Assembly: GCF_965118635.1 (NCBI RefSeq)
Contig: NZ_CBCPHV010000010.1
Location: 1-64,000, forward strand
Direction: 5' to 3'
Length of the DNA stretch: 64,000 nucleotides
Origin: Empedobacter brevis_A
GTDB taxonomy: Bacteria > Bacteroidota > Bacteroidia > Flavobacteriales > Weeksellaceae
Of the stretch, positions 37,842 to 46,463 are shown piece after piece. Numbering within the stretch: position 1 is the stretch's first letter; every line of letters begins with the position of its first letter. Under the pieces are notes generated by a model. It was given only the letters and a program-made list of their open reading frames with translations. It had not been told where the DNA came from and made no database searches. A program made the translations under genes and the position numbers.

Positions 37842-37990
37842 TACCTTTGCACTATAAATAATTTATTCATAGTTGTTAAGGAGAATGTAGATTGATTTTT
37901 TGAAGAAGAATATCCTTAATAAAATAGAGTTTTTTTTATAGTATTTTTAGGTTGGTTAGTGGTTCAATGAAAATTGAGCCATTTTTTATT
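37842..37990 (+). ncRNA. Candidate small RNA A ending in an intrinsic terminator
   Basis: Between the TPR-like gene and the convergent CWC gene. A TACCTTTG box (37842-37849) is followed by ~110 bases without a plausible reading frame and then the hairpin GGTTCAAT / ATTGAGCC (37961-37968/37973-37980) with T6, which points plus-ward and so cannot serve the minus-strand CWC gene. A seven-pair arm TTAAGGA (37876-37882) / TCCTTAA (37913-37919) lies inside. The 3' module shares TTTTTATAGTA and TTGGTTA with candidate B downstream. No known RNA family is claimed. Confidence 0.45.
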
Positions 37991-38324
37991 TCTTATAACC
38001 ATAAGCACAATGTCTACATCCATTTTGGCAGCATTTTCCTTTCTGATAATGAAAAAATTCTGTAAAAACCCAATATCCATTCTCTATATAATAATGAATA
38101 TGAGGAATAAATTCTGAAGGCGTTGTAGGCTGTGGATATTCATGATCTAATTCTACGTAGTAGTTTAGCTTTTCTAAACAAGAATTACACAAACATTTGT
38201 AATGTGTTTTCTTCAAAAATTCTTGTATTTCATCTTTCACAATAATAGTAGAACAAGCACAATTTTCTATATCGTTTACTTTACATTCTATTGTTTCGTT
38301 ACAACGCGAACAACTTTCCATCAT
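37986..38324 (-). CDS. Cysteine-rich CWC domain fused to DUF5522
   Basis: 112 residues, eleven cysteines. The N-terminal half has paired Cys motifs (CSRCNETIEC, CAC, CLCNSCL), as in bacterial cysteine-rich CWC proteins. The C-terminal half has YYIENGYWVFTEFFHYQKGKCC and NGCRHCAYGYKK, the DUF5522 signature. Both domains likely bind zinc or iron. The usual separate genes are joined here. Function unknown; cytosolic. It lies between two plus-strand small-RNA candidates. Confidence 0.82.
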   Translation of the reverse strand: MMESCSRCNETIECKVNDIENCACSTIIVKDEIQEFLKKTHYKCLCNSCLEKLNYYVELDHEYPQPTTPSEFIPHIHYYIENGYWVFTEFFHYQKGKCCQNGCRHCAYGYKK

Positions 38325-38514
38325 TTTATCTGATTATTTTTTTGAATTTTTAAAATACAAAAAACCTTAAAATTTATTAAATCTATCAACTATTTTCTTA
38401 CAATTTTCATAAATAAATTAATTTTATTGAGACATAAAATAAATCATTTAAAAATAATGGATTTATTTTCAAAACATTAAGAAATTTGTACAAGAATAAA
38501 GGATAGACATAAAT

Positions 38515-38588
38515 TATTCTTATTTAGTGTTTTTATAGTAGTTTTGATTGGTTAAAATCCTCGGAAATATTTCCAAGGATTTTTTTTT
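38515..38588 (+). ncRNA. Candidate small RNA B ending in an intrinsic terminator
   Basis: Intergenic, plus strand. A copy of the TTTTTATAGTA and TTGGTTA module seen in candidate A is followed by the hairpin AAATCCT(c)GGAAA / TTTCC(a)AGGATTT and T8. T8 follows on the plus strand only; the minus flank is weak, so it mainly ends a plus-strand transcript although brnQ (minus) may also use it. The promoter is not clear. Whether A and B are real paralogous RNAs needs transcripts. Confidence 0.4.
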
Positions 38589-39876
38589 ATTTTCTTAATC
38601 TATCGATTAATAAACCAATTACAAATCCTATTATTGATGGAGCAATCCAACCTAAATCATATTCAAAAAATGGAATCTTATTTAAATTTTTCATTGTTGA
38701 ATCCTCTAATTCTATTAATAATTTTAATAAACCTAAAATTGCAATAATTGTAGAAGCTATCAATGCAAAAATGTAAGGAGTTTTACTCTTAACAAATTTT
38801 CCAAATACAACAATATAAATAACTAATGTAATTGTAATTGGATAAACAAAAGCTAAAGGCGGATATGCAAAATTTATGATTTCGTCTACTCCTTTTACAG
38901 ATAATCCAAATGAAATAAGTGTACATAAAATAACTAATATTGTGTAGCTCAATTTTCCGTTTGTTAACTTACAAAAGAATGTTCCTACTGCAGAAGTTAA
39001 TGCAATTGCTGTTGTTAAGCAGGCAAAAGCCATGCATAAAGCGATTGCTATTAAGCCATAATCTCCTAATGTATTTCTTGAAATTTCAATCAATAATTCG
39101 GCACGAGAAATAGATGAATCTGTAACTCCGGAAGTTGCACCTAAATAAATTAATCCTCCGTAAACGAATAACAAGCAAGTTGTAGATAAAATTCCTGATA
39201 AAATGACAATTTGTGATTTACTTTTTGAATCCTTGTAACCTTTACTTTGTGCAGCTGATATTATAATTCCTGCAAAAATAACAGAAGCTAAAACATCTAA
39301 TGTCTGGTAACCTTCTACAAAACCTTTCGAAAAAGATTCAATTATTGTCAATTTCGAAGGAATAAAATCTGCAGTCGGATTTATTATTCCTACAGCAATC
39401 AATATCGTTAATAAAATTAATAAAACCGGCGTAAGATAATTCCCAATAACATCTACTACTTTTGAAGGTCGAATTGCTAAAATAAGTGTTACAGAAAAGA
39501 ACAATAAAGAACCCCACAAAGGATTCATTTCAGGAAAAAATGGTTTTATACCAACTTCAAAAGTTGTTGCAGCAGTTCTTGGAATTGCGATTAAAGGCCC
39601 AATACAAATCATAATAATTGTTCCTAAAATTGCTGCTAAGTTTTTATTGACACGATTTCCTAAATCGTTGAAACTATCTCCAGAAAATACAACAGACAAA
39701 ATTCCAGTAAATGGTAATAAAATTCCAGTCAAACCAAATGCTAACATTGCTATAAAATAATTAGAGCCAACTTCTACACCAATTAATGGAGGTAAAAGAA
39801 GATTTCCTGCTCCAAAAAACATCGCAAATAATGCGAATCCAAGTGTTAATATACTGGTTAACTTTTTAATATTCAT
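38587..39876 (-). CDS. brnQ: Branched-chain amino acid transport carrier BrnQ
   Basis: 429 residues, twelve hydrophobic segments. The first helix has FALFAMFFGAGNLLLPP, a BrnQ/LIVCS signature, then GIVLPFTGILSV-like and PRTAATTFEVGI motifs. It is a sodium- or proton-coupled importer of leucine, isoleucine and valine in the inner membrane. Alone in its orientation; its stop lies in the T run of the small-RNA B terminator. Confidence 0.94.
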   Translation of the reverse strand: MNIKKLTSILTLGFALFAMFFGAGNLLLPPLIGVEVGSNYFIAMLAFGLTGILLPFTGILSVVFSGDSFNDLGNRVNKNLAAILGTIIMICIGPLIAIPRTAATTFEVGIKPFFPEMNPLWGSLLFFSVTLILAIRPSKVVDVIGNYLTPVLLILLTILIAVGIINPTADFIPSKLTIIESFSKGFVEGYQTLDVLASVIFAGIIISAAQSKGYKDSKSKSQIVILSGILSTTCLLFVYGGLIYLGATSGVTDSSISRAELLIEISRNTLGDYGLIAIALCMAFACLTTAIALTSAVGTFFCKLTNGKLSYTILVILCTLISFGLSVKGVDEIINFAYPPLAFVYPITITLVIYIVVFGKFVKSKTPYIFALIASTIIAILGLLKLLIELEDSTMKNLNKIPFFEYDLGWIAPSIIGFVIGLLIDRLRK

Positions 39877-40053
39877 CTACTTACTAATTACTTATTGTTT
39901 AAAAAAATGGTTTGCAAATTACTATAAATGCACTTTGAAGCCTTAAACTTAGTAGATTTATTCGATAAATACATCTCAGTTTTGCAAATTCGACAGTTTT
40001 GGATAATTATTTTTATATTTATTAAGATTTAAACTTCATATATTATGAATACT

Positions 40054-40604
40054 TTAATTATCTATATCGTCAAAACGTAATTGGTTCGATTTTTTATCAA
40101 TTGAAATAAAACGATTGGTTGGTGAATAACCTTCTCCATTCGGTTGATAATATTCTCGCTTGTAAGAATACTGATCTTCATAATTCCAAACAATTTTTTC
40201 CCTTTATAACGATCTGGGTAAATTCTTTTTGTCGTTGAATAGTTAGAATAAGTAATAAAATTTGACGAAGTTTTTATCTCTTGAATTAATCTATTTTTAT
40301 CTTGATTTGAGATTTCTAAAGTAAATGTGTGATAATAATCGCCAATTCCCCAATAAGACACATTTTTTGTCAACCTAAAATCATCATTTAGTTTAAAATC
40401 TAAATCTTCTACCAATTCGACTGCATCATTTTTAGAGAATAATTCATCTGAAAAAACTTCGGACAAAATATATGCAAGTAAAATTATTGAATAAATTACA
40501 GCAAAACATCTAGCATATTTTTGTTGAGAATATTCTTTTATCAATCTATAAATTACAAAACCAATTAATACAGGAGCTGACATCAATAGTATAATGATTA
40601 CCAA
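40054..40604 (-). pseudogene. Membrane-anchored protein gene broken by a one-base frameshift
   Basis: The frame from ATG 40604 encodes two N-terminal hydrophobic helices (VIIILLMSAPVLIGFVIYRL, then IYSIILLAYILSEVF) and a soluble domain, and as read continues to 40062 with an uncharacteristic tail. A second frame, entered at the T6 run 40194-40199 (A6 on the coding strand), gives a polar sequence with aromatic and acidic residues (KIVWNYEDQYSYKREYYQPNGE) that ends at 40054 and resembles a real protein C-terminus. A seven-base run would restore it. Function unknown; it heads a cluster with the two membrane proteins. Confidence 0.5.
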
Positions 40605-40620
40605 ATAAATATTATAAAAA

Positions 40621-41241
40621 TTAATCCCATGTTGTATATTTTAATTTACCAGATAGAACATTGATTAAAATCAAATTGAAAAACGAAAAACTAATTGCTG
40701 TAAAAGGAAAATTATTTTTTATTAATTGGAATAATATAATTCCAAATACAATAAAAAGTGTAACAATTATAATTGTCCAGACAAAATCCAAGAAACAAAA
40801 ATTTGATTTTAAGTAAACAATTGGTGCTGAAAAATCAATTTGAAAACATAGAATAGTAACAATTATATTGACAAAGAAATATCCAATAAATACAATTACA
40901 TTTACGAATTCTAAAAACTCAAACTTTCTATAATCAGTCATTAAATAGTAATCTAAGTTAATCGTAACAAGCATTATACTCCAAAACAAATTTGTAGATC
41001 CAAATAATTGTTCTGTATTTTTTAATCCTGGTTTTCTGAATATATCATCGAAATTATTAATTTTCAATAAAGTGAAAACTCCAAACAAAATAACTGAGAT
41101 AGAAATTAAATAAAGACTCACCGAAAAGACGAGTTTAACATTATCACCAATTAACTCAGAAAAGGAAATTGTCATCAGTGCAATACCGATGACAAAAATT
41201 CCTAAAAATAAGTGAGCAAATGTTATTTTATTTTGTTCCAT
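40621..41241 (-). CDS. Polytopic membrane protein of unknown function (206 aa)
   Basis: About six hydrophobic helices with short polar loops and no catalytic motif. It overlaps the end of the creD-like gene by 19 bases and lies 16 bases before the frameshifted neighbour, so the three are probably one transcript on the minus strand. Membership of the creD operon suggests an envelope role, which is inference. No family recognised. Confidence 0.65.
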   Translation of the reverse strand: MEQNKITFAHLFLGIFVIGIALMTISFSELIGDNVKLVFSVSLYLISISVILFGVFTLLKINNFDDIFRKPGLKNTEQLFGSTNLFWSIMLVTINLDYYLMTDYRKFEFLEFVNVIVFIGYFFVNIIVTILCFQIDFSAPIVYLKSNFCFLDFVWTIIIVTLFIVFGIILFQLIKNNFPFTAISFSFFNLILINVLSGKLKYTTWD

Positions 41242-42617
41242 TCGATGTTTTTAGAATAGTACATTAAGATTGCAACAATCATAAATAAACCTATACTTCC
41301 TGCTAATAAAGCATGTTCTTTGAGTTGTAAAATACTGTAAATAAACGCATATAAGAAAATTAACATTAACGTAATTTTGAATGTCAATCCAAATGATTTT
41401 AAGAAAGAATAAACGAAGAAACTAATTAATAATATGGTTGCGCCGGATGAAATAAAGTAAGCGAAATCAAATCCTAAATATTCTGATAGTGATAACAATA
41501 ATACAAAGTTCACACAAATTGCAAACCCAACCAAAGCATATTGTACTAAATGAATGTTGAAATTATTTCGACTTTCAATAAAGAAAAATGCCACAAATGT
41601 TAATCCTATAAACAAAATCGCATATTTTGTAGAACGATACGTTTTGTCATAATGATCATTCATTTGGAGGAAGTTAACACCAAAACTATAATCAGAGAAA
41701 TTAGAAGAATCTTTCCAAATCTGTCCTTGTAGCGGATTCTGTTGATATATAGACCATTTTACATTTGTTTTACCATTCTTTGTTTCTGGATCAGAATTAG
41801 GTAAAAAATTACCATCATATTTCAAATCTTTCCAATCCGTTGTCAAATTAACTTTTGTATTAATTGCTGATGGAATAATATTCAACATTTGTGAACCTTT
41901 CATCACCAAATTAATCGAAACTTGATTAAAATCAAATGTTAAAGGATCTATTTTCTGAGCCATCATTTGTACAGGAATTACTTTTTTGCTTTTTTCTGGC
42001 TCAGAATATTCATTGTTTTCTGCACCAACTTCTGACTGAATTTCTATTGGTGAAGTTGTATTATCCATCGTTAATGGATAATTCTTCCCATTAGACTGTA
42101 CAACGACTTTGTTTTCATATCCTTTAGGATCAGAAATTCCGAAGATAATCCTAGTAGAAAGTATATTGTCTATTCCTATTTCGGCAAACATATCTGTATA
42201 ATTCATAAATTTTGAATTGATATTTAGCTTAGAATTATAAACAACTGCTTCATAAATACTACGACTTTTTAGCTGTGTATCAATCGTTCCATTAATATTC
42301 AATTCATTTGCAGAAATATATTTTTTCATTTGCTGTTCTGTAACTTTCCCTTCTCCATTATTTACTTTTTCTACATAAGTAACCTCGATAAATGGTCCGT
42401 AAATAGTTTGTTTTCCACTCCATTTATCCGAAATCTCCTTAATTACTTTCTCTTTGTTTCCTTGTCGTTCCTCGATTAAGTTTAGAATAAAAGGAATCGG
42501 AATTAAAAGTCCTAAGACTAAAAGACAAACCATAAGACCTTTTACCATCGTTCTGTTTTGTAAATAAAATGATTGATTTTCAGTTTGATAATCATTTTCT
42601 AAATCATTGTTTTCCAT
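41223..42617 (-). CDS. creD: CreD-like inner-membrane protein
   Basis: 464 residues. A short N-terminal cytosolic stretch, one helix (MVCLLVLGLLIPIPFILNLI), then the CreD opening ERQGNKEKVIKEISDKWSGKQTIYGPFIEVTY, a large periplasmic domain, and a C-terminal block of about six helices, matching E. coli CreD/Inner-membrane protein CreD. CreD affects cell-envelope integrity and colicin sensitivity; the mechanism is unresolved. An ACTTTG-N5-CAAAGT inverted repeat sits 33-49 bases upstream of its start and recurs at the regulator's operon. Confidence 0.88.
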   Translation of the reverse strand: MENNDLENDYQTENQSFYLQNRTMVKGLMVCLLVLGLLIPIPFILNLIEERQGNKEKVIKEISDKWSGKQTIYGPFIEVTYVEKVNNGEGKVTEQQMKKYISANELNINGTIDTQLKSRSIYEAVVYNSKLNINSKFMNYTDMFAEIGIDNILSTRIIFGISDPKGYENKVVVQSNGKNYPLTMDNTTSPIEIQSEVGAENNEYSEPEKSKKVIPVQMMAQKIDPLTFDFNQVSINLVMKGSQMLNIIPSAINTKVNLTTDWKDLKYDGNFLPNSDPETKNGKTNVKWSIYQQNPLQGQIWKDSSNFSDYSFGVNFLQMNDHYDKTYRSTKYAILFIGLTFVAFFFIESRNNFNIHLVQYALVGFAICVNFVLLLSLSEYLGFDFAYFISSGATILLISFFVYSFLKSFGLTFKITLMLIFLYAFIYSILQLKEHALLAGSIGLFMIVAILMYYSKNIEWNKIK

Positions 42618-42649
42618 AAGTTTGATTTTTATTAATTTATTTTAAAAGT

Positions 42650-42666
42650 ACTTTGTATTTCAAAGT
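42650..42666. promoter_or_regulatory. Operator 1 of the creD cluster (ACTTTG-TATTT-CAAAGT)
   Basis: Perfect inverted repeat, 17 bases, preceded by TTAAAAGT exactly as at operator 2. The core of one site is the reverse complement of the other. It lies upstream of the creD start. The minus-strand box AAACTTTG overlaps it, so occupancy would block transcription. Confidence 0.6.
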
Positions 42667-42682
42667 TTAAAAACAAAAAAAA

Positions 42683-42982
42683 TTATTTTATATTTTTTAT
42701 TAATTTTTCTAAATAGTTCAAATGCTCTTGAAATGCTTGTTTTCCGAGAGCTGTTATAGCATAAGTTGTGTTCGTCTTACGACCAATAAATCCTTTATGC
42801 ACAGTTATATAATCGTTTTCTTCTAAGTTTTTTAGATGTGAAGCCAAATTACCATCAGTTAAATCTAAAAAGTCTTTCAAATCTTTAAAAGAAATCTCTT
42901 CATTCATCACCAAAGCACTCATAATTCCAACACGAATACGATTATCAAAAACTTTGTTTAATTTATTAAGATTAAAATCCAT
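42683..42982 (-). CDS. Winged-helix transcriptional regulator
   Basis: 99 residues. A single winged helix-turn-helix domain (MarR/ArsR-like): recognition region FKDLKDFLDLTDGNLASHLKNLEENDYITV, wing around FIGRKTNTTYAITALGKQAF, and a C-terminal helix for dimer formation. The pattern matches HTH_34/PF13601-type regulators with a dimer. It is nine bases downstream of the 210-residue membrane protein, with which it forms an operon that carries operator 2, so it is the natural candidate to bind both ACTTTG-N5-CAAAGT sites, inference from neighbourhood. Confidence 0.86.
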   Translation of the reverse strand: MDFNLNKLNKVFDNRIRVGIMSALVMNEEISFKDLKDFLDLTDGNLASHLKNLEENDYITVHKGFIGRKTNTTYAITALGKQAFQEHLNYLEKLIKNIK

Positions 42983-42991
42983 GTTGCAAAT

Positions 42992-43624
42992 TTAAGCTTT
43001 GTAATCATATTTACGTACCATCCAAATCCCAAAAATAAAATGTAAAAGTCCGAATCCTACAAACCAAAACAATAAACCATTGAAAATAAAATAGAAAGCT
43101 AATAATCCTAATACTATTTCACAAATTGCTAAATATTTTATCTCTGCAATTGTATCGCGTTCCACTGTGTATAGAGCCAAACCGTAAAACATAAGAGTTG
43201 CTGGAGCTACATAAGCAAAACTAAAATTATTGATGAATATTAAACTCAATAAGCCTCCGATGATTAGAACAAAGAAAAATTTAGATAAAATTCTTTTCGT
43301 AAGTGGATTGATAAATTTAAAGCCATCTTTTGCTGATTTTTTATTAATAAAAAAGAAACCTCCAATACAAGCTGTAATCAAAGTTAAAATTCCTAAAATG
43401 AACAATTTTATTTCTAAATCCTTCATCAAAATAGGCATCGATGTTTCGTTATACTCTACTTGTAGTGCATTTTTCGAAATCAAAACATAGGCAATAGAAG
43501 CAGAAATCATTCCCACTACTCCAACCCAAGCTCCGCTCCATCCACTAATACTCGTGAATTTTGATGTACGTTGCATCATTGTTTTGATTTCGTTTAAACT
43601 TTCTATAGGATTATTTTCGTTCAT
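42992..43624 (-). CDS. Polytopic membrane protein of unknown function (210 aa)
   Basis: Five to six hydrophobic helices with a short N-terminal cytosolic segment (MMQRTSKFTSISGW, then GAWVGVVGMISASIAYVLI). First gene of an operon with the winged-helix regulator. Promoter box TAACTTTG (minus, 43645-43652) overlaps operator 2. Such membrane protein plus small winged helix pairs are common in Bacteroidota; their job is not known. Possibly it controls, or is controlled with, the creD genes just downstream. Confidence 0.7.
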   Translation of the reverse strand: MNENNPIESLNEIKTMMQRTSKFTSISGWSGAWVGVVGMISASIAYVLISKNALQVEYNETSMPILMKDLEIKLFILGILTLITACIGGFFFINKKSAKDGFKFINPLTKRILSKFFFVLIIGGLLSLIFINNFSFAYVAPATLMFYGLALYTVERDTIAEIKYLAICEIVLGLLAFYFIFNGLLFWFVGFGLLHFIFGIWMVRKYDYKA

Positions 43625-43633
43625 ATTAAAAGT

Positions 43634-43650
43634 ACTTTGAAATACAAAGT
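43634..43650. promoter_or_regulatory. Operator 2 (ACTTTG-AAATA-CAAAGT) overlapping the -7 box
   Basis: Perfect inverted repeat, 17 bases, 10-26 bases upstream of the 210-residue gene. Its CAAAGT half is part of the minus-strand TAACTTTG -7 box (43645-43652), so a bound regulator would block its own promoter. Both operators are preceded by the same 14 bases TTAAAAGTACTTTG. Confidence 0.62.
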
Positions 43651-43684
43651 TAGTGTAAAAAATGATTCCGCAAAATATTTTTCA

Positions 43685-43719
43685 AAAAAAAATCCAATTC
43701 CGTAAGAAATTGGATTTTA
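43685..43719 (-). terminator. Intrinsic terminator of the SDR gene
   Basis: Stem AATCCAATT / AATTGGATT with flanking A and T runs; serves the minus-strand SDR. Confidence 0.82.
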
Positions 43720-43743
43720 AAATATAATGAATAAAATTTATTC

Positions 43744-44463
43744 TTAAGGATTTGTAGACCATAAAGATGCTGATGCTAACATCGCGCGTTTGTCTAATTT
43801 TAATAGGTCAACAACTAGCTGAGCAAAATCTTCTGGTTGAAGCACTTTTTCTGGATTTCCGTCTGTAATTTTCAAAACATCTTTCGACATTTCTGATGCA
43901 ATTGTACTTGGTGTTAAGGTTGTTACTCGAATGTTTTTCTTTCTCAATTCAAACATCAACGATTCTGATAAACCAATTAATCCCGCTTTTGATGCTGAAT
44001 ATGCAGAAGTAACTGCATTTCCTTTTAATCCCGCAGTAGAAGAAACATTGATGATATCACCGCTTCCTAACTCTATCATTGAAGGAATAACAGCTCTAGA
44101 AACATAATATGGTCCAAATAAGTTAGTACGCACAATATCTTCCCAATCGTTTTCTGGCATTTCTAAAAAACCTCCGAAAGCTGCAATACCCGCATTATTA
44201 ATTAAAATATCAAATGCTCCGAAACTTTCAATTAATCGTTCTAATTGCATTTTTACTTCAACTTTTTCGGCAACATTAAAAATAGAATACTCCGCTTTTA
44301 CTCCAAAGCTTTTTATCTCCTCTACTGTTTCTTCTAATGCTTTTTTATTTCGTCCTGTAATAGCAACATTTACACCTTCATTTGCTAAAGCTAAAGCTGT
44401 AGCTTTCCCTAAACCTCTACTTCCTCCTGTTATTAAAGCATTTTTCCCTTTTAAATCTTGCAT
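43744..44463 (-). CDS. 3-ketoacyl reductase-type short-chain dehydrogenase
   Basis: 239 residues. TGGSRGLGKA cofactor motif, NNAG, the catalytic serine in IINVSSTAG and YSASKAG supply Ser-Tyr-Lys; Arg in TGRNKKAL suggests NADP(H). The C-terminal part has a FabG-like PEDFAQLVVDLL. Family: 3-oxoacyl-ACP reductase/SDR of the FabG type, but a dedicated fabG would be in a fab operon; substrate not assigned. Single gene. Confidence 0.88.
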   Translation of the reverse strand: MQDLKGKNALITGGSRGLGKATALALANEGVNVAITGRNKKALEETVEEIKSFGVKAEYSIFNVAEKVEVKMQLERLIESFGAFDILINNAGIAAFGGFLEMPENDWEDIVRTNLFGPYYVSRAVIPSMIELGSGDIINVSSTAGLKGNAVTSAYSASKAGLIGLSESLMFELRKKNIRVTTLTPSTIASEMSKDVLKITDGNPEKVLQPEDFAQLVVDLLKLDKRAMLASASLWSTNP

Positions 44464-44613
44464 AATTATTTTATAATTAGAGTTTTACAATTTATTTTTT
44501 AATATATTTCCTTATTATTTTCTACAAAGATAATCAACATAGATTTGTCGTTGAAAATATTTTTTATCTACCTATTTATGAGTATTTTTACACTTTAATA
44601 CACACTATATAGA

Positions 44614-44883
44614 ATGATTACATCTTTATTTTTTACTCTACTATTTATCAATTTCCTTTCATTTTTTCTGTTTAAAATAGATAAACGGAATTCTATTCTA
44701 AAAAAAAGACGTATCTCTGAATTTACACTTTGTTTTGTAACGCTTATTGGTGGAACTGTTGGCTCTCTTATGTCGATGCAAATTTACAGACACAAAACAA
44801 AAAAGACATCTTTTATTCTAAAAATACTTTTCATCGTAGCATTACAATGTTGTACTCTATTTATTTTGGCTGATAAGATTTAA
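44614..44883 (+). CDS. DUF1294 membrane protein
   Basis: 89 residues with an N-terminal helix (LFFTLLFINFLSFFLF), the DUF1294 motif region IDKRNSILKKRRISEFTL, LIGGTVGSLMSMQIYRHKTKK, and a C-terminal helix. Membrane topology is evident, function unknown. Single gene, convergent with arfB. Confidence 0.85.
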   Translation: MITSLFFTLLFINFLSFFLFKIDKRNSILKKRRISEFTLCFVTLIGGTVGSLMSMQIYRHKTKKTSFILKILFIVALQCCTLFILADKI

Positions 44884-44888
44884 TAAAT

Positions 44889-45281
44889 TTAAAGTCTAAA
44901 CCTACGATTGTCTTTTTTCTCAGCTTGTTGCTTCTTTTGATTCAATCGCTTTTGTTGTGAAGCTTTCGTAGGTTTTGTTTTTCTCCTAAACTTTGGAATA
45001 TGCAAAGATTTTTCGACCAATTCTAACATTTTCTTTGTTGCTGATTCTTTATTCTCCAACTGAGAACGAGATTCTTGAGAAGTAATCTGTAAAAAACCTT
45101 CAGCATTTATCTTATTTTTTAGTTTTTCGATGATTAATGCTTTTTCTTCTTCAGAAAAAAATTGAGATGTTTCAACCTTCCATTTAGCTAAAACCATTGT
45201 TTCGACTTTATTTACATTTTGTCCTCCAGCTCCACTACTTCTTGCAGTTTTATAAATTATTTCAGAAGAAAAATTTTTCAT
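44889..45281 (-). CDS. arfB: Alternative ribosome-rescue factor / peptidyl-tRNA hydrolase ArfB
   Basis: 130 residues, the normal length. The release-factor GGQ motif is at residues 19-21 in SSGAGGQNVNKVET, and a lysine/arginine-rich C-terminal tail (QKRLNQKKQQAEKKDNRRF) follows a short linker. ArfB (YaeJ) frees stalled ribosomes by entering the empty mRNA channel and hydrolysing peptidyl-tRNA. It overlaps the MFS gene by one base. Confidence 0.93.
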   Translation of the reverse strand: MKNFSSEIIYKTARSSGAGGQNVNKVETMVLAKWKVETSQFFSEEEKALIIEKLKNKINAEGFLQITSQESRSQLENKESATKKMLELVEKSLHIPKFRRKTKPTKASQQKRLNQKKQQAEKKDNRRFRL

Positions 45282-46462
45282 TAATTCGCTTTTTTATTAA
45301 ATAGAATATGAGAAATCAAACAGATTAATGTAAAAAATAACCCAACAGCAACTACTCCATTCCATTGAAATTTGTCCCAAGCATTTGCAGCAATAAATGT
45401 TCCTAAAGAACCACCAATAAAATAACTCGTCATATAAACAGTGTTTACTCTATTTCCTGCTTTTGCATCTAATCCAAATATAATTGTTTGATTGGAAACG
45501 TGCATTGCTTGCAAACCTAAATCTATTAATATCACGCCAATGATTAATCCCCAATATGTATAACCAAATTCATAGAAAAATCCCCATGAAATGAGCATAA
45601 TGATGATTGAGTAAAAGATAATTTTAGAAGTTGATAAAACTTTAGAAATCTTTCCGACCATAGCTGCTGCTAATGCTCCTACAGCACCAATTAATCCAAA
45701 TGCACCAGCTACATCACTTCCGACAAAAAAAGGTGGTTCTTCTAAATGAAAAACCAATGTTGTCCAAAAAGCACTAAATGCTGCAAAACCTACTGCTCCA
45801 CGAAAAGCTGCTAATCTTAATTGAGGTTGCGTTTTTACTAAACCTACAATTGATTTCATCAAACTACTATAAGTTCCTTTGAAATTTGGTTGTATTTCTG
45901 GTAAAAATAGGTAGATAAAAATCCACAACACAAACATTAAAATTGCGCCAATTAAATAAACTTCTCGCCATCCTAAATATTCTCCAACAAAACCACTAAA
46001 AACACGAGAAAGTAAAATACCTACAAGCAAACCGCTCATAACCATTCCTACTGATTGTGCTTTATTTTTAGGTTCGGCTAATTCTGAAGCCATTGGGACA
46101 AAAACTTGTGGAATAACTGAGGTAAAACCAATTAGAAAACTTAATGGAAAAAGCCAACTTACAGATGGAGCAAAATACATTCCTAAAAGAGCTGCGATAA
46201 TAAAAACAAAATCAATTAAGATCATTCGTTTTCTCTTCAACAAATCGCCTAAAGGAATAATAAATAGCAATCCAGCTGCATATCCAATTTGAGTTAACAT
46301 TGCAATGTTAGATACCTTACTTTCAGAAACATTAAAATCTTTTGCAATTAATGATAATAATGGTTGATTATAATAATTATTAGCAACGACCAAACCACTC
46401 CCGATAATCATTATCCATAAAATAATCGGAGTTAATTTTGGTTTAACTTGTAAATTTTCCAT
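45281..46462 (-). CDS. MFS transporter (YbcL/AraJ-like drug or sugar efflux type)
   Basis: 393 residues, twelve helices: a typical first helix with GSGLVVANNYYNQPLLSLIAKDF, a loop GDLLKRKRMILIDF and GMVMSGLLVGILLSRVFSGFVGEYLGWREVYL. It belongs to a 12-helix MFS branch of putative multidrug/arabinose efflux; substrate unknown. It lies between arfB and the aldo/keto reductase, with one- and one-base spacing, so these three are likely co-transcribed. Confidence 0.84.
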   Translation of the reverse strand: MENLQVKPKLTPIILWIMIIGSGLVVANNYYNQPLLSLIAKDFNVSESKVSNIAMLTQIGYAAGLLFIIPLGDLLKRKRMILIDFVFIIAALLGMYFAPSVSWLFPLSFLIGFTSVIPQVFVPMASELAEPKNKAQSVGMVMSGLLVGILLSRVFSGFVGEYLGWREVYLIGAILMFVLWIFIYLFLPEIQPNFKGTYSSLMKSIVGLVKTQPQLRLAAFRGAVGFAAFSAFWTTLVFHLEEPPFFVGSDVAGAFGLIGAVGALAAAMVGKISKVLSTSKIIFYSIIIMLISWGFFYEFGYTYWGLIIGVILIDLGLQAMHVSNQTIIFGLDAKAGNRVNTVYMTSYFIGGSLGTFIAANAWDKFQWNGVVAVGLFFTLICLISHILFNKKAN

Positions 46463-46463
46463 T

